The position numbers and the translations under genes are program-made. From assembly GCA_016213665.1 (NCBI GenBank), contig JACQZX010000150.1, positions 1-33,811 of the forward strand: a DNA stretch of 33,811 nucleotides. The letters are read 5' to 3'. Below, piece by piece: positions 13,922 to 22,264 of the stretch (within the stretch, counting starts at the first letter, position 1; every line of letters starts with the position of its first letter). Under the pieces are notes generated by a model that did no database searches, had not been told where the DNA came from, and was given only the letters and a program-made list of their open reading frames with translations. Origin of the DNA: Actinomycetota bacterium. GTDB lineage: Bacteria; Actinomycetota; Acidimicrobiia; Acidimicrobiales; Ilumatobacteraceae.

Positions 13922-15786
13922 GACAGCACCTCCTTGATCGCGGATTCCAGTTCGGCAGCGCTGAACGGAAGACCCTGAACCTTCGTCACCGGTTTGGCAT
14001 CCACCAGATATTCGGCGCGCACGATGCGGCACAGTTGGCCCAGGTTCAGTTCCGGAACCAAGATGTGCGGGAAGGTACGCAACAGGTCACCGAGGTTGCG
14101 CGGCAGCGGATTGAGGTGAGTGAGATGGATCCAGGCCACCTTCGTGCCTTCGCGACGCGTACGTTGCACAGCGGCGTCGATTGCCGCCCACGTCGAACCC
14201 CACCCAAGTAGGCACACCTCGGCATCGGCGTCGCCGACCACGGTGGCCAGGGGAATGTCGTCGGCGATGCCTGCGATCTTCGCCGCCCGCAGATGCACCA
14301 TCGTCGAGTGGTTGGCAGGGTCGTAACTTATGTTGCCGGTGCCATCTTCTTTCTCGATGCCGCCGACGCGATGCATCAGACCCGGCGTACCCGGAATCGC
14401 CCACGGTCGCGCGAGCGTTTCCGGATCGCGTTGGTACGGCCAGAACTCCTTGGTGCCATCGTCGGCAACATGATTCGTCTCGGTTGCGAACGGTACCGAG
14501 ATATCGGGCAGCGACGCCGCGTCGGGCAGCAACCACGGCTCACTGCCATTGGCCAGATAGCCGTCGCTGAGCAGGATCACCGGCGTGCGGTACTTGAGTG
14601 CAATGCGAGCGGCTTCGATGGCCGCGTCGAAGCAGTTACCCGGGCTGTAAGCGGCCACGATCGGAAGCGGAGCCTCCGCATGGCGACCGTACATCGCGAT
14701 ATTGAGATCGGCCGCTTCGGTCTTGGTGGGAAGGCCCGTCGACGGGCCGCCGCGCTGGATGTCAACGAGCAGGAACGGAAGCTCGAGCGAGACGGCCAAG
14801 CTAAGTGTTTCGCTCTTCAGTGCCAGCCCGGGGCCGCTGGTGGTAGTGACACCGAGATGGCCGGCGAACGCCGCCCCCAACGCCATGCCGGCGGCGGCGA
14901 TCTCGTCCTCGGCCTGCACTGTGCGAACGCCGAAGTGCTTGTGCTTCGACAACTCGTGGAGGATGTCGCTGGCGGGCGTGATCGGATAGCTGCCCAGGAA
15001 CACCGGCAGCTTGGCCAATTGACCAGCGGCGACAAGTCCCCAGGCGAGAGCGACGTTGCCGGAGATGTTGGTGTACTCCCCTGCCGGCAGGGTCGCCGGC
15101 TTCACCTGATAAGGGTGATCGAACAACTCACTGGTCTCGCCGAAGTTGTAGCCGGCGCGAAAGGCTGCGAGGTTGCTCTCCTTGACGAGATCCTTGAAAC
15201 GCGATTCGACCCACGCCACCGTTGGTTCGGTCGGGCGGGAATACAACCACGACACAAGGCCGAGCGCGAAGAAGTTCTTCGAGCGCTCGGCATCGCGCGA
15301 CTTGACACCAAGTGGTTCGGTGGCCTTCTGCGTGAGCGAGGTCATCGGGATCTCCACGACTCGATACTGCGACAGTGACTCGTCCAGCAGTGGATTGGTG
15401 GCGTAGCCAGCCTTCTCCAGATCGCGAGCCTCGAAAGCATCACTGTTGACGATCAGCAGACCGTGCTGGCCGAGTCGGTGTAAGTCGGCTTGTAGTGCCG
15501 CCGGGTTCATCGCGATCAACACGTCGGGTTCGTCGCCCGGCGTGGTGATGTCGTGATCGGAGATGTGCACCTGGAAGCTGGATACACCGTTGACCGTGCC
15601 GGCTGGTGCGCGAATCTCGGCGGGGTAGTCGGGAAACGTGGAGAGGTCGTTCCCGAACAGAGCACTTGCCGAAGTAAAACGGTCGCCGGTCAGTTGCATT
15701 CCATCGCCGGAATCACCGGCGAAACGAACGACCACGTGGGAGATCAGTTCCGGTTCCCGGCCACGTTGTTCAGTTGTAGTAGCCAC
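13918..15786 (-). CDS. korA: 2-Oxoacid:ferredoxin oxidoreductase, fused gamma-alpha subunit
   Basis: This 622-residue protein has a gamma domain first (about 1-190, starting with V-V-R-F-A-G-D-S-G-D-G-M), followed by the alpha pyrimidine-binding domain with G-S-Y-P-I-T-P-A-S-D-I-L-H and Q-A-E-D-E-I-A-A-A-G-M-A-L-G-A. The fusion and length match KorA of mycobacteria and other actinobacteria. There is no ferredoxin domain, so KorAB depends on a separate ferredoxin. The GTG start lies 6 nt after TAACGT. It overlaps korB by 4 bp (GTGA), so the subunits are translationally coupled. The enzyme feeds reduced ferredoxin to the cell while running the 2-oxoglutarate step of the TCA cycle. Confidence 0.92.
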   Translation of the reverse strand: MATTTEQRGREPELISHVVVRFAGDSGDGMQLTGDRFTSASALFGNDLSTFPDYPAEIRAPAGTVNGVSSFQVHISDHDITTPGDEPDVLIAMNPAALQADLHRLGQHGLLIVNSDAFEARDLEKAGYATNPLLDESLSQYRVVEIPMTSLTQKATEPLGVKSRDAERSKNFFALGLVSWLYSRPTEPTVAWVESRFKDLVKESNLAAFRAGYNFGETSELFDHPYQVKPATLPAGEYTNISGNVALAWGLVAAGQLAKLPVFLGSYPITPASDILHELSKHKHFGVRTVQAEDEIAAAGMALGAAFAGHLGVTTTSGPGLALKSETLSLAVSLELPFLLVDIQRGGPSTGLPTKTEAADLNIAMYGRHAEAPLPIVAAYSPGNCFDAAIEAARIALKYRTPVILLSDGYLANGSEPWLLPDAASLPDISVPFATETNHVADDGTKEFWPYQRDPETLARPWAIPGTPGLMHRVGGIEKEDGTGNISYDPANHSTMVHLRAAKIAGIADDIPLATVVGDADAEVCLLGWGSTWAAIDAAVQRTRREGTKVAWIHLTHLNPLPRNLGDLLRTFPHILVPELNLGQLCRIVRAEYLVDAKPVTKVQGLPFSAAELESAIKEVLS

Positions 15787-15792
15787 GACTGC

Positions 15793-15798
15793 ACGTTA
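15793..15798 (-). promoter_or_regulatory. Leaderless -10 box for korAB
   Basis: TAACGT on the minus strand is 6 nt from the GTG at 15786. It lies downstream of the hairpin that ends the pyrimidine operon, so korAB probably has its own promoter. Confidence 0.55.
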
Positions 15799-15854
15799 TC
15801 CCGCGGGCATCAAAGTGAGCGCTACTCCACCGAGGTGCGAGCGAGAGAACGCGA

Positions 15855-15886
15855 GAAGGGCGGGCCGCCGCAGCGACCCGCCCTTC
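15855..15886 (-). terminator. Hairpin terminator of the pyrimidine operon
   Basis: GAAGGGCGGG (15855-15864) pairs perfectly with CCCGCCCTTC (15877-15886) around a 12-nt loop. It starts 31 bp past the stop of the substrate-binding protein gene and lies before the korA promoter. The stem is strong and GC-rich without a clean U-tract, which is common in actinobacterial terminators. Confidence 0.65.
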
Positions 15887-15917
15887 CGATCCGCTTACGG
15901 ACATGCGATACGGCGAA

Positions 15918-17105
15918 TCAGACGCCACCCTCGGTGAGGGTCACTTCGATCCGCTTCCAGTTGGACCCGACGACATCGACACCCTCGGCCTTGAGCTCGG
16001 CGAGTGCTGCATCGACGATCTCGTTGGTGAACGCATCGGCGTCTACTGGTGCCGTCAGCACGGTCGCACCGTCGAGGTTCGGGGTGTTGCCGGCGATTTC
16101 AACCGTGCGGTCCCACGCGGCCTGGTCGATGTGACCGATGCCGTCGGCGGATGGCCAGATGAGACCATTGATCTCGTTCATCTGCCACAGCTGATGGCCG
16201 GACCCGAGCGTCGGACCGTTGGCTACAACGATGTCACGGCAGATAACCGTGTTGTCGCGGCAGAACGCCCAACCCTTCAGCGAGGCCTTCACGAACGCGA
16301 TCGCGGTCGCCTTGTAATCCGCGTCGTTGGCAAGACGGTCGCCGTCGGCCCAGATGGCGTCCTGCAACATTCCGACACCCTCGTCCTCGTACGACACGAC
16401 GTTGAGATCATCGGCGGTGTAGAGCTCACCGGTGTCCGGGTTCTTGGCCTCCAGAACCTGCGCGTACTCGTTGTAGATCATCGCTTCGGCGGCATCGATA
16501 TCGCCCGCCAACAGGCCGGACATGTCGAAGTTCTGACCGACGATCTCGACATCGGCTGCCGGATCGAGACCCGCGGCCCCGAGGGCAGCGAAGATCTCGA
16601 ACTCATTGCCGAAGCCCCAGCTCCCGACCTTCTTGCCGGCGAAGTCGGCGGGCGAAGTGATGCCCGCGTCCTTGAAGCTCACCTGCAGTGTCCCGCTGCG
16701 CTGGAAGACCTGCGCGATGTTGACGATGTTGGCACCGGCCTCGCGAGATGCGAGAGCCTTCGGAACCCACGACAGCGCGAAGTCGGCTCCGCCGGATGCG
16801 AGCACGTCTTGCGGCACGATCTCGACAGCACCTTGCAGAATCTCGACATCAAGACCAGCCTCGGCGTAACAGCCCTGATCGACAGCGGCGTAGTACCCGG
16901 CGAACTGAGCCTGCGTGAACCACTGCAACTGCAGCTTCACCTTCGTCTTCTCGGCCGGTCCCTTGCTGGCGTCGCAAAGCGTGGCACTAAGGCCGCCACC
17001 GTCTCCACCGTCGCTGCTGTCCTTCTCGTCGTCACCGCACGCGGCGAACGCAAGTCCGGCAGCTGCGACGATGGCCAACGACTTGAATAGTCGCTTCCGT
17101 TGCAT
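15918..17105 (-). CDS. ABC transporter substrate-binding lipoprotein, NMT1/THI5-like
   Basis: This 395-residue solute-binding protein has a lipoprotein signal: a basic M-Q-R-K-R, a hydrophobic stretch 10-22 and Cys23 in A-F-A-A-C, then an acidic Gly/Ser linker. The mature part begins L-Q-W-F-T-Q-A-Q-F-A-G-Y-Y-A-A-V-D-Q-G-C-Y-A-E-A-G-L, the NMT1/THI5 family pattern seen in binding proteins for thiamine-pyrimidine precursors and related small heterocycles. In this operon a pyrimidine or its dihydro form is the likely ligand (inference). The ATG at 17105 has GGGGGAAG upstream. A second in-frame ATG at 17168 overlaps the permease stop (ATGA) but would bury the signal peptide. Confidence 0.88.
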   Translation of the reverse strand: MQRKRLFKSLAIVAAAGLAFAACGDDEKDSSDGGDGGGLSATLCDASKGPAEKTKVKLQLQWFTQAQFAGYYAAVDQGCYAEAGLDVEILQGAVEIVPQDVLASGGADFALSWVPKALASREAGANIVNIAQVFQRSGTLQVSFKDAGITSPADFAGKKVGSWGFGNEFEIFAALGAAGLDPAADVEIVGQNFDMSGLLAGDIDAAEAMIYNEYAQVLEAKNPDTGELYTADDLNVVSYEDEGVGMLQDAIWADGDRLANDADYKATAIAFVKASLKGWAFCRDNTVICRDIVVANGPTLGSGHQLWQMNEINGLIWPSADGIGHIDQAAWDRTVEIAGNTPNLDGATVLTAPVDADAFTNEIVDAALAELKAEGVDVVGSNWKRIEVTLTEGGV

Positions 17106-17164
17106 TGGTACTTCCCCCTGTTTCTTGTTGGTGTTGGTTTCGTTGATCTTGTCGATCTTCGTTG

Positions 17165-17944
17165 TCATCTGGAATCGGGTCGGCGCTGCCACGGCACGGC
17201 GACATACTCCAAGATGGCGGCGATTCCGAAGAAGAGTAGGCCAAGTACGGAGGCGCCCGCCACATAGGCGAGTCCGACATCCTTCTTCGAGATCGACAGA
17301 AATCCGCTGATGCTGGCACCGAGACCGTTCCGGGTGCCCCCGAAGTACTCGGCAACGACCGCGGTGATCACGGTCAGCGGTGCCGCCACCCGGATTCCGG
17401 TGAACAGGAATGCCATCGCGTTCGGTACACGAACCTTCAGGAACTGTTGCACCGGCGTCGCCGCGAACGAGCGCATCAGTTCCAGCTGCGTTGGGGAACT
17501 CTGCCGTAGACCGCGCGAGACATTCACGAACACGACGAAGAACGCAGCCAACGTGGTCATGATTCGTCGCGGGGTTTCGCTGTCGGCCTCGTAAAGGCGC
17601 GTGAACAGAGCGATCAGGACCACGATCGGGATCGCATTGACGGCGACGGCGAGTGGATTGACGAGCTCACCAATCCAACGCACGCCGGCTGCCATCAGCG
17701 CTACCAGGCTGCCAAGGATCGTGCCCGCTACCAAACCGATCAGCGCATTGCCCCCCGAAACCTGCATTGCGTCGGTGATGCGATCGAGGTTGTCGAGCCC
17801 GGCTGACCACACCTGCGATGGCTTGACCAGCACGAACGGCTTGACGTGGCGCCAGACCACGAAACCCTCCCAGGCACCCAGAAACAATGCGCCGAAGACA
17901 ATCGGCGGCACCAACCCGGACAGGCGGCGAGCGATCGAGTTCAT
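17165..17944 (-). CDS. ABC transporter permease 1
   Basis: This permease of 259 residues belongs to the binding-protein-dependent transport family, with about six hydrophobic segments. The cytoplasmic EAA-type loop reads S-R-G-L-R-Q-S-S-P-T-Q-L-E-L-M-R-S-F-A-A (about 158-177), followed by V-P-N-A-M-A-F-L-F-T-G-I-R. It resembles permeases of SsuC/ThiX-type importers. The ATG at 17944 overlaps the ATPase stop (ATGA). It pairs with the larger permease upstream to make a heterodimeric channel for the importer. Confidence 0.88.
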   Translation of the reverse strand: MNSIARRLSGLVPPIVFGALFLGAWEGFVVWRHVKPFVLVKPSQVWSAGLDNLDRITDAMQVSGGNALIGLVAGTILGSLVALMAAGVRWIGELVNPLAVAVNAIPIVVLIALFTRLYEADSETPRRIMTTLAAFFVVFVNVSRGLRQSSPTQLELMRSFAATPVQQFLKVRVPNAMAFLFTGIRVAAPLTVITAVVAEYFGGTRNGLGASISGFLSISKKDVGLAYVAGASVLGLLFFGIAAILEYVAVPWQRRPDSR

Positions 17945-18756
17945 CGGTCCTCGATGCCCGCGACTTCACGATTTGTCAAGCCGCCGAGGTTTCCGCCGCG
18001 CAGCGCCTCACGAACCTCAGTGATCTTCTCGTAGAAGCCGACCGCTTCCCGCGTGCCTTCGTCGCGGGCGCGACCAAGCCCAACCTGCACTATCTCGGTT
18101 ATACGACCGGGCCCGGGTGACATCACCACCACCCTGTCGCTGAGGTAAACGGCCTCGGGAATACTGTGGGTCACGAACACAACTGTCGTCTGCGTTGCCG
18201 CACAGATCCGCAACAACTCGGCCTGCATGTGTTCGCGGGTCATTTCGTCGAGCGCACCGAAGGGTTCATCCATCAGCAGCAGCGGTGGGTGGGCCGCGAG
18301 TGCGCGCGCGATCGCGATTCGTTGCTGTTGACCACCGGAGAGTTGCCACGGCATCGCGTCGGCCCGGTTGGGCAACTTGACCAGTTCCAACATTTCCATC
18401 GCCCGCCCACGACGCTTGTCTTTGTCCCAACCCTTCAACTCCAGCGGTAGTTCGATGTTCTTGGCCACCGACCGCCACTCGAACAACCCGGCCTGCTGGA
18501 ACGCCATGCCGTAGTCCTGATCGAGTCGTGCCTGCCGCGGCGCCTTGCCGTTGACGAGCAGGCTGCCGGCCGTTGGTTCGAGCAAGTCGGCGATGAGGCG
18601 CAACAGCGTCGACTTGCCACAACCCGATGGCCCGATCAACGAAACGAACTCGCCCGGAGCCACCTGCAGGTCGATGTCGGTGAGCGCGTCGACCTGATTG
18701 GATCGCCCACTGTTGAACACCTTGTGCACCGCGAGCACCTCTACTGCGAACGTCAT
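17941..18756 (-). CDS. ABC transporter ATP-binding protein
   Basis: This importer ATPase has 271 residues: Walker A G42-P-S-G-C-G-K-S-T50, Q-loop F-Q-Q-A-G-L-F-E-W, signature L-S-G-G-Q-Q-Q-R, Walker B L-L-L-M-D-E-P-F-G-A-L-D and switch V-T-H-S. This is the nitrate/taurine/thiamine-precursor type of importer ATPase. The ATG at 18756 has no Shine-Dalgarno of its own. A 20-bp upstream copy of the start region carries its own ATG (18776) behind GAGGA. That ATG opens a seven-codon frame MTFAVLV that stops in ATGA on the real start. Translation therefore probably reaches this gene by reinitiation. Confidence 0.9.
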   Translation of the reverse strand: MTFAVEVLAVHKVFNSGRSNQVDALTDIDLQVAPGEFVSLIGPSGCGKSTLLRLIADLLEPTAGSLLVNGKAPRQARLDQDYGMAFQQAGLFEWRSVAKNIELPLELKGWDKDKRRGRAMEMLELVKLPNRADAMPWQLSGGQQQRIAIARALAAHPPLLLMDEPFGALDEMTREHMQAELLRICAATQTTVVFVTHSIPEAVYLSDRVVVMSPGPGRITEIVQVGLGRARDEGTREAVGFYEKITEVREALRGGNLGGLTNREVAGIEDR

Positions 18757-18781
18757 ACGAGTACTGCGAACGTCATGCGAA
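18742..18781 (-). repeat. 20-bp tandem duplication of the ATPase start region
   Basis: On the plus strand, unit 1 (18742-18761) is TACTGCGAACGTCATACGAG; unit 2 (18762-18781) matches 18 of its 20 bases. Each unit carries the ATG (as CAT) and the first five codons, M-T-F-A-V. The permease stop overlaps the upstream ATG, and the mini-ORF stop overlaps the downstream ATG. Confidence 0.95.
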
Positions 18782-19663
18782 TTCCTCTGGTGGTCGGTGG
18801 CGGGTGAAGTAACGATCGGCGGCATTGATGACCGCGGCCATGGCGAGGCCGAGCACAACGGTGCCGGCGACGGCTGTGAACACCTTCGCCGGGCGGGACG
18901 TGCCCTCCTGCATATAGGCCAAGATGAGATATCCGACACCGTCGGTGAGACCGACACTGATCTCGCTGACGACGACGCCGAAGACGGCCGCGCTGCCGGC
19001 GAGCCGCATTGCCGGCGTGAGGTACGGAATCGCCGCCGGCAGCCGCAACTTGCGCCACGTGCTCCACCACGAGGCGGCGTACGAATCCATCAGCTCCAGC
19101 GCAGCCGGAGGCGGTGAGTTGAAACCGCGGAGCGCGCCGACGGCAATCGGGAAGAACGACAAGAACGCACCGAGCACGAGTGCCGAGGTCCACTTCTGCC
19201 ACTGGAACCCGAACAGGCTCAACTGGCCCCCCCACGTAACCGTAAGCGGGGCGAGCGCGATCAGAGGGATCGTCTGCGAGATGACGAGGTACGGCATCAG
19301 CCCCCGCTGCACCACTTTGAACCGTGACATCAGGATCGCCGCGCCGACACCGACGAAGGTGCCAATGAGCAACGCACCGATCGCCAGCTGCAACGAGTTG
19401 AACGTGGCTTGCGCAACGGCCTCGAACACGTTGGTGGAACTACCGCGAACCTGCGGTCTGCCGAACTCGCGCGCCATGTCGAAAACGCTGGGCATTGCCA
19501 GGTCGTTGGCGCGCGGCAGCAACTTGAAGCCGAGAACCTTGCCAACGTCGCGTTCGGTGCCCAGCCAGGGGCCGATCCAGTTGCGGTACGACTCCCACAC
19601 CGCCAACAACAGGCCAAGCGCGAGTACCCCAAAGATGAACGGCCGAACAGATCTGCGCTTCAC
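18773..19663 (-). CDS. ABC transporter permease 2
   Basis: This second permease of the importer has 296 residues, with an N-terminal membrane anchor (about 8-25), a hydrophilic stretch to about 75 and five further hydrophobic segments. The EAA-type loop reads G-A-L-R-G-F-N-S-P-P-P-A-A-L-E-L-M-D-S-Y-A-A, then L-P-A-A-I-P-Y-L. The start is uncertain. GTG at 19663 is the end of a chain of GTGA overlaps; GTG at 19687 is also in frame and adds eight residues. Its stop overlaps the ATG of the duplicated ATPase start (ATGA). Confidence 0.87.
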   Translation of the reverse strand: MKRRSVRPFIFGVLALGLLLAVWESYRNWIGPWLGTERDVGKVLGFKLLPRANDLAMPSVFDMAREFGRPQVRGSSTNVFEAVAQATFNSLQLAIGALLIGTFVGVGAAILMSRFKVVQRGLMPYLVISQTIPLIALAPLTVTWGGQLSLFGFQWQKWTSALVLGAFLSFFPIAVGALRGFNSPPPAALELMDSYAASWWSTWRKLRLPAAIPYLTPAMRLAGSAAVFGVVVSEISVGLTDGVGYLILAYMQEGTSRPAKVFTAVAGTVVLGLAMAAVINAADRYFTRHRPPEEFA

Positions 19664-19706
19664 GACTTCACGACCCCTCGACTTCACGACCCCACGCCTT
19701 CACGAC
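19658..19706 (-). repeat. Tandem GTCGTGAAG repeats forming a chain of GTGA overlaps
   Basis: On the minus strand GTCGTGAAG occurs four times, at 19706, 19690, 19674 and 19666, with spacings of 16, 16 and 8. The oxidoreductase stop overlaps GTG 19703. That frame (11 codons) stops on GTG 19671. That frame (3 codons) stops on GTG 19663, the permease start. Each junction is GTGA. Confidence 0.92.
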
Positions 19707-20728
19707 CGGGCGCGCACGTGCTCGGCCACAGCCGGCAGCACCTTCTCACCGTACGCCTGCAGCGTGTGGTCCTTGTCGTCGTGTTGCAAGTAGACCGCGA
19801 ACTGATCCACGCCGAGATCCCTCAGTTGCTTCATCCGTTCGATGTGTGCCTCCGGCGGTCCGACGATGCAGAACCGGTCGACGATCTCGTCTGGAACGAA
19901 CTGGGTGTGCGTGTTGCCCGCCTGACCATGCTCGTTGTAGTCGTAACCCTCGCGACCCTTGATGTAATCGGTGAGTGCCTTCGGCACCGGCGCATCGTCG
20001 CCATAGCGGGCGACGATGTCGGCAACGTGGTTGCCCACCATGCCCCCGAACCAACGGCACTGCTCACGGCCGTGCACCAGTGCGGCTTCGCTGCCATCGG
20101 TGACGTACGCCGGTGCGGCGACGCAGATCGTTATCTCATCGGGATTGCGCCCGGCCGCCTTGGCCGCCGCGCGCACCGACTTGATCGTGAACTCGGCGAT
20201 CGACAGATCGGCGAGTTGCAGAATGAAGCCATCACCGACCTCACCAGTGAGCGCCAGTGCCTTCGGGCCATACGCCGCCACCCACAGCTCGAGCCGACTC
20301 TTCGCCGCCCACGGCAAGCGCAGATCACTGCCCTTGTAATCAACCGATCGACCGTTGGCCAATTCGCGGATCACATGCACGGCGTCGCGCAGGGTTGCCA
20401 AAGTGGTGGGTGCGCCGTTGGTTACGCGCACTGCTGAGTCGCCACGACCAATTCCGCACACCGTGCGATTGCCGAACATCTCGTTCAGCGTCGCGTAGAC
20501 ACTGGCTGTCACCGTCCAGTCGCGCGTGGCCGGGTTGGTCACCATGGGACCGACCACGACGTTGCGCGTCTCGGCCAATATCTGGCTGTAGATGACGTAT
20601 GGCTCCTGCCACAGAATGTGGCTGTCGAACGTCCACACGTAGTCGAACCCGTAGCTCTCCGCGCGTTTAGCGAGATCGATCACGCGCCGCGAGGGTGGAG
20701 TGGTCTGCAATACAACGCCGAATTGCAT
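19700..20728 (-). CDS. Luciferase-like (LLM) F420/flavin-dependent oxidoreductase, TIGR03842-like
   Basis: This TIM-barrel protein of 342 residues from the bacterial-luciferase-like superfamily opens M-Q-F-G-V-V-L-Q-T-T-P-P. It has Y-V-W-T-F-D-S-H, V-V-V-G-P-M-V-T-N-P-A-T-R, C-G-I-G-R-G-D-S-A and the late G-P-P-E-A-H-I-E-R-M. These resemble the F420-dependent methylenetetrahydromethanopterin-reductase-like branch, and I recall such proteins beside dihydropyrimidinases. It is not RutA: the signature blocks differ and no other rut genes are present. Position between the pyrimidine enzymes and their importer suggests a redox step on the same substrate, possibly the dihydropyrimidine dehydrogenase step. 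The cofactor (F420 or FMN) is unproven. Confidence 0.8.
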   Translation of the reverse strand: MQFGVVLQTTPPSRRVIDLAKRAESYGFDYVWTFDSHILWQEPYVIYSQILAETRNVVVGPMVTNPATRDWTVTASVYATLNEMFGNRTVCGIGRGDSAVRVTNGAPTTLATLRDAVHVIRELANGRSVDYKGSDLRLPWAAKSRLELWVAAYGPKALALTGEVGDGFILQLADLSIAEFTIKSVRAAAKAAGRNPDEITICVAAPAYVTDGSEAALVHGREQCRWFGGMVGNHVADIVARYGDDAPVPKALTDYIKGREGYDYNEHGQAGNTHTQFVPDEIVDRFCIVGPPEAHIERMKQLRDLGVDQFAVYLQHDDKDHTLQAYGEKVLPAVAEHVRARS

Positions 20729-20740
20729 GATGAGTAGCCC

Positions 20741-22225
20741 TTACCTATTCTGCGGGAAGCCGAGGTCGATCTTGCTCGTGCGCGGGTCTGGCCAGCGACT
20801 CGTGACCACCTTCGTACGCGTGTAGAAGTTGATTCCTTCCGGGCCGTACATGTGGGTATCGCCGAACAAGCTCGCCTTCCAGCCACCGAAGCTGTAATAG
20901 CTCACCGGCACCGGGATCGGCACGTTGATGCCGACCATGCCGACTTGCACCTCGAACTCGAATTGCCGAGCGGCGCCACCGTCGCGGGTGAAGATCGCGG
21001 TGCCGTTGCCGAACTGGTTGGCGTTGATCAGCGCGAGGCCATCGTCGTATCCTTTGACGCGGGTGATCGTGAGCACCGGGCCAAAGATCTCGTCGTCGTA
21101 GCAACGCATGCCGGGCTTGGCATGGTCGATCAGGCTCGGCTTGAGGAAGAACCCATTCGCTGGAACGTCGTTCGTGCCGTCGACCACGAGCTCGGCACCT
21201 TCGCCTGCTGCGCCTTGCACGTAACCCCTTACCTTGTCGCGGTGCTCACCGGTGATCAGTGGACCCATCTCATTTCCGTCCTCACTGGCCGGCCCGACCT
21301 TGATTGCCGGAATGCGATCCTTGATCTTGGCGACCAACGCGTCGGCGATCGCATCGCTGGCGAGTACGACCGAGATCGCCATGCAACGCTCGCCGGCGGA
21401 GCCGTAAGCGGCGCTTACCGCCGCATCGGCCGCCATGTCGAGATCGGCGTCGGGAAGCACGAGCATGTGGTTTTTGGCGCCACCCAGAGCCTGCACCCGC
21501 TTGCCGTTCTTGGTGCCGGTCTCGTAGATGTAGCGGGCGATCGGCGTGCTACCGACGAAGCTGATCGCCTGCACATCGGGGTGGGCGAGCAACCGATCTA
21601 CGGCCACCTTGTCGCCGTTGACGATGTTGAAAGTTCCGTCGGGTAGCCCTGCTTGTTTGAGCAGCTCGGCAAGGAGCATGCTCGTTGACGGATCCTTCTC
21701 GCTTGGCTTGAGCACAAATGTGTTGCCGCAGGCGAGAGCGTTGGCGAACATCCACATCGGCACCATCGCCGGGAAGTTGAACGGTGTGATGCCGGCCACG
21801 ACGCCCAGCGGCTGCTTGATGCTGTACACGTCCACTCCGCCCGATGCCTGTTCGCTGTAGCCCCCCTTCAACAAGTTGGGCACGCCGCAGGCGAACTCGA
21901 TGTTCTCCAGCCCACGAGCAACTTCGCCGAGCGCGTCGCCGAGCACCTTCCCGTGCTCTTTGGAAAGCAGCGACGCAATCTCCTTGCGGTTGGCGTCGAT
22001 CAATTCTCGCAAGTGAAACATGACCTCGGCGCGTCGTGACAGGTTGGTCGACCGCCACGCCGGAAATGCGGCTTTTGCAACTGCAACCGCCTTATCGACT
22101 TCCGCGACGGAGGCGAGGTCGACCGCGCTCTGCTGCGCGCCGGTTGCCGGATCGAATACGACACCCGACCGTCCAGAGCTGCCTTCGACGACTTTGCCGT
22201 CGATCCAATGCGAGATGCGATTCAT
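20741..22225 (-). CDS. mmsA: CoA-acylating methylmalonate/malonate-semialdehyde dehydrogenase
   Basis: This aldehyde dehydrogenase has 494 residues, with the nucleophile Cys281 in G-S-A-G-E-R-C-M-A-I-S. The usual general-base Glu region reads G-G-A-K-N-H, the Asn replacement that marks CoA-dependent MmsA enzymes. The substrate is malonate semialdehyde or methylmalonate semialdehyde; the product is acetyl-CoA or propionyl-CoA, with NADH and CO2. In this operon it would finish beta-alanine breakdown from uracil, and beta-aminoisobutyrate from thymine. The ATG at 22225 is preferred to a TTG at 22231. It follows dihydropyrimidinase by 39 bp. Confidence 0.92.
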   Translation of the reverse strand: MNRISHWIDGKVVEGSSGRSGVVFDPATGAQQSAVDLASVAEVDKAVAVAKAAFPAWRSTNLSRRAEVMFHLRELIDANRKEIASLLSKEHGKVLGDALGEVARGLENIEFACGVPNLLKGGYSEQASGGVDVYSIKQPLGVVAGITPFNFPAMVPMWMFANALACGNTFVLKPSEKDPSTSMLLAELLKQAGLPDGTFNIVNGDKVAVDRLLAHPDVQAISFVGSTPIARYIYETGTKNGKRVQALGGAKNHMLVLPDADLDMAADAAVSAAYGSAGERCMAISVVLASDAIADALVAKIKDRIPAIKVGPASEDGNEMGPLITGEHRDKVRGYVQGAAGEGAELVVDGTNDVPANGFFLKPSLIDHAKPGMRCYDDEIFGPVLTITRVKGYDDGLALINANQFGNGTAIFTRDGGAARQFEFEVQVGMVGINVPIPVPVSYYSFGGWKASLFGDTHMYGPEGINFYTRTKVVTSRWPDPRTSKIDLGFPQNR

Positions 22226-22264
22226 TGCCAACCGTTTCTGTTAGAGGTGTGAATGAGGTGACTG

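Noticed and set aside
15903-17090. 395-codon plus-strand frame opposite the substrate-binding protein
   Set aside because: The minus strand encodes a lipoprotein with a signal peptide and family motifs; the plus frame is a shadow.
15918-18756. ThiXYZ thiamine-precursor importer
   Set aside because: The binding protein family fits, but there are two permeases and the operon encodes pyrimidine catabolism rather than thiamine synthesis, so the ligand is more likely a pyrimidine.
19700-20728. RutA pyrimidine monooxygenase
   Set aside because: Only the superfamily agrees. RutA signature blocks are absent and no other rut genes are present.
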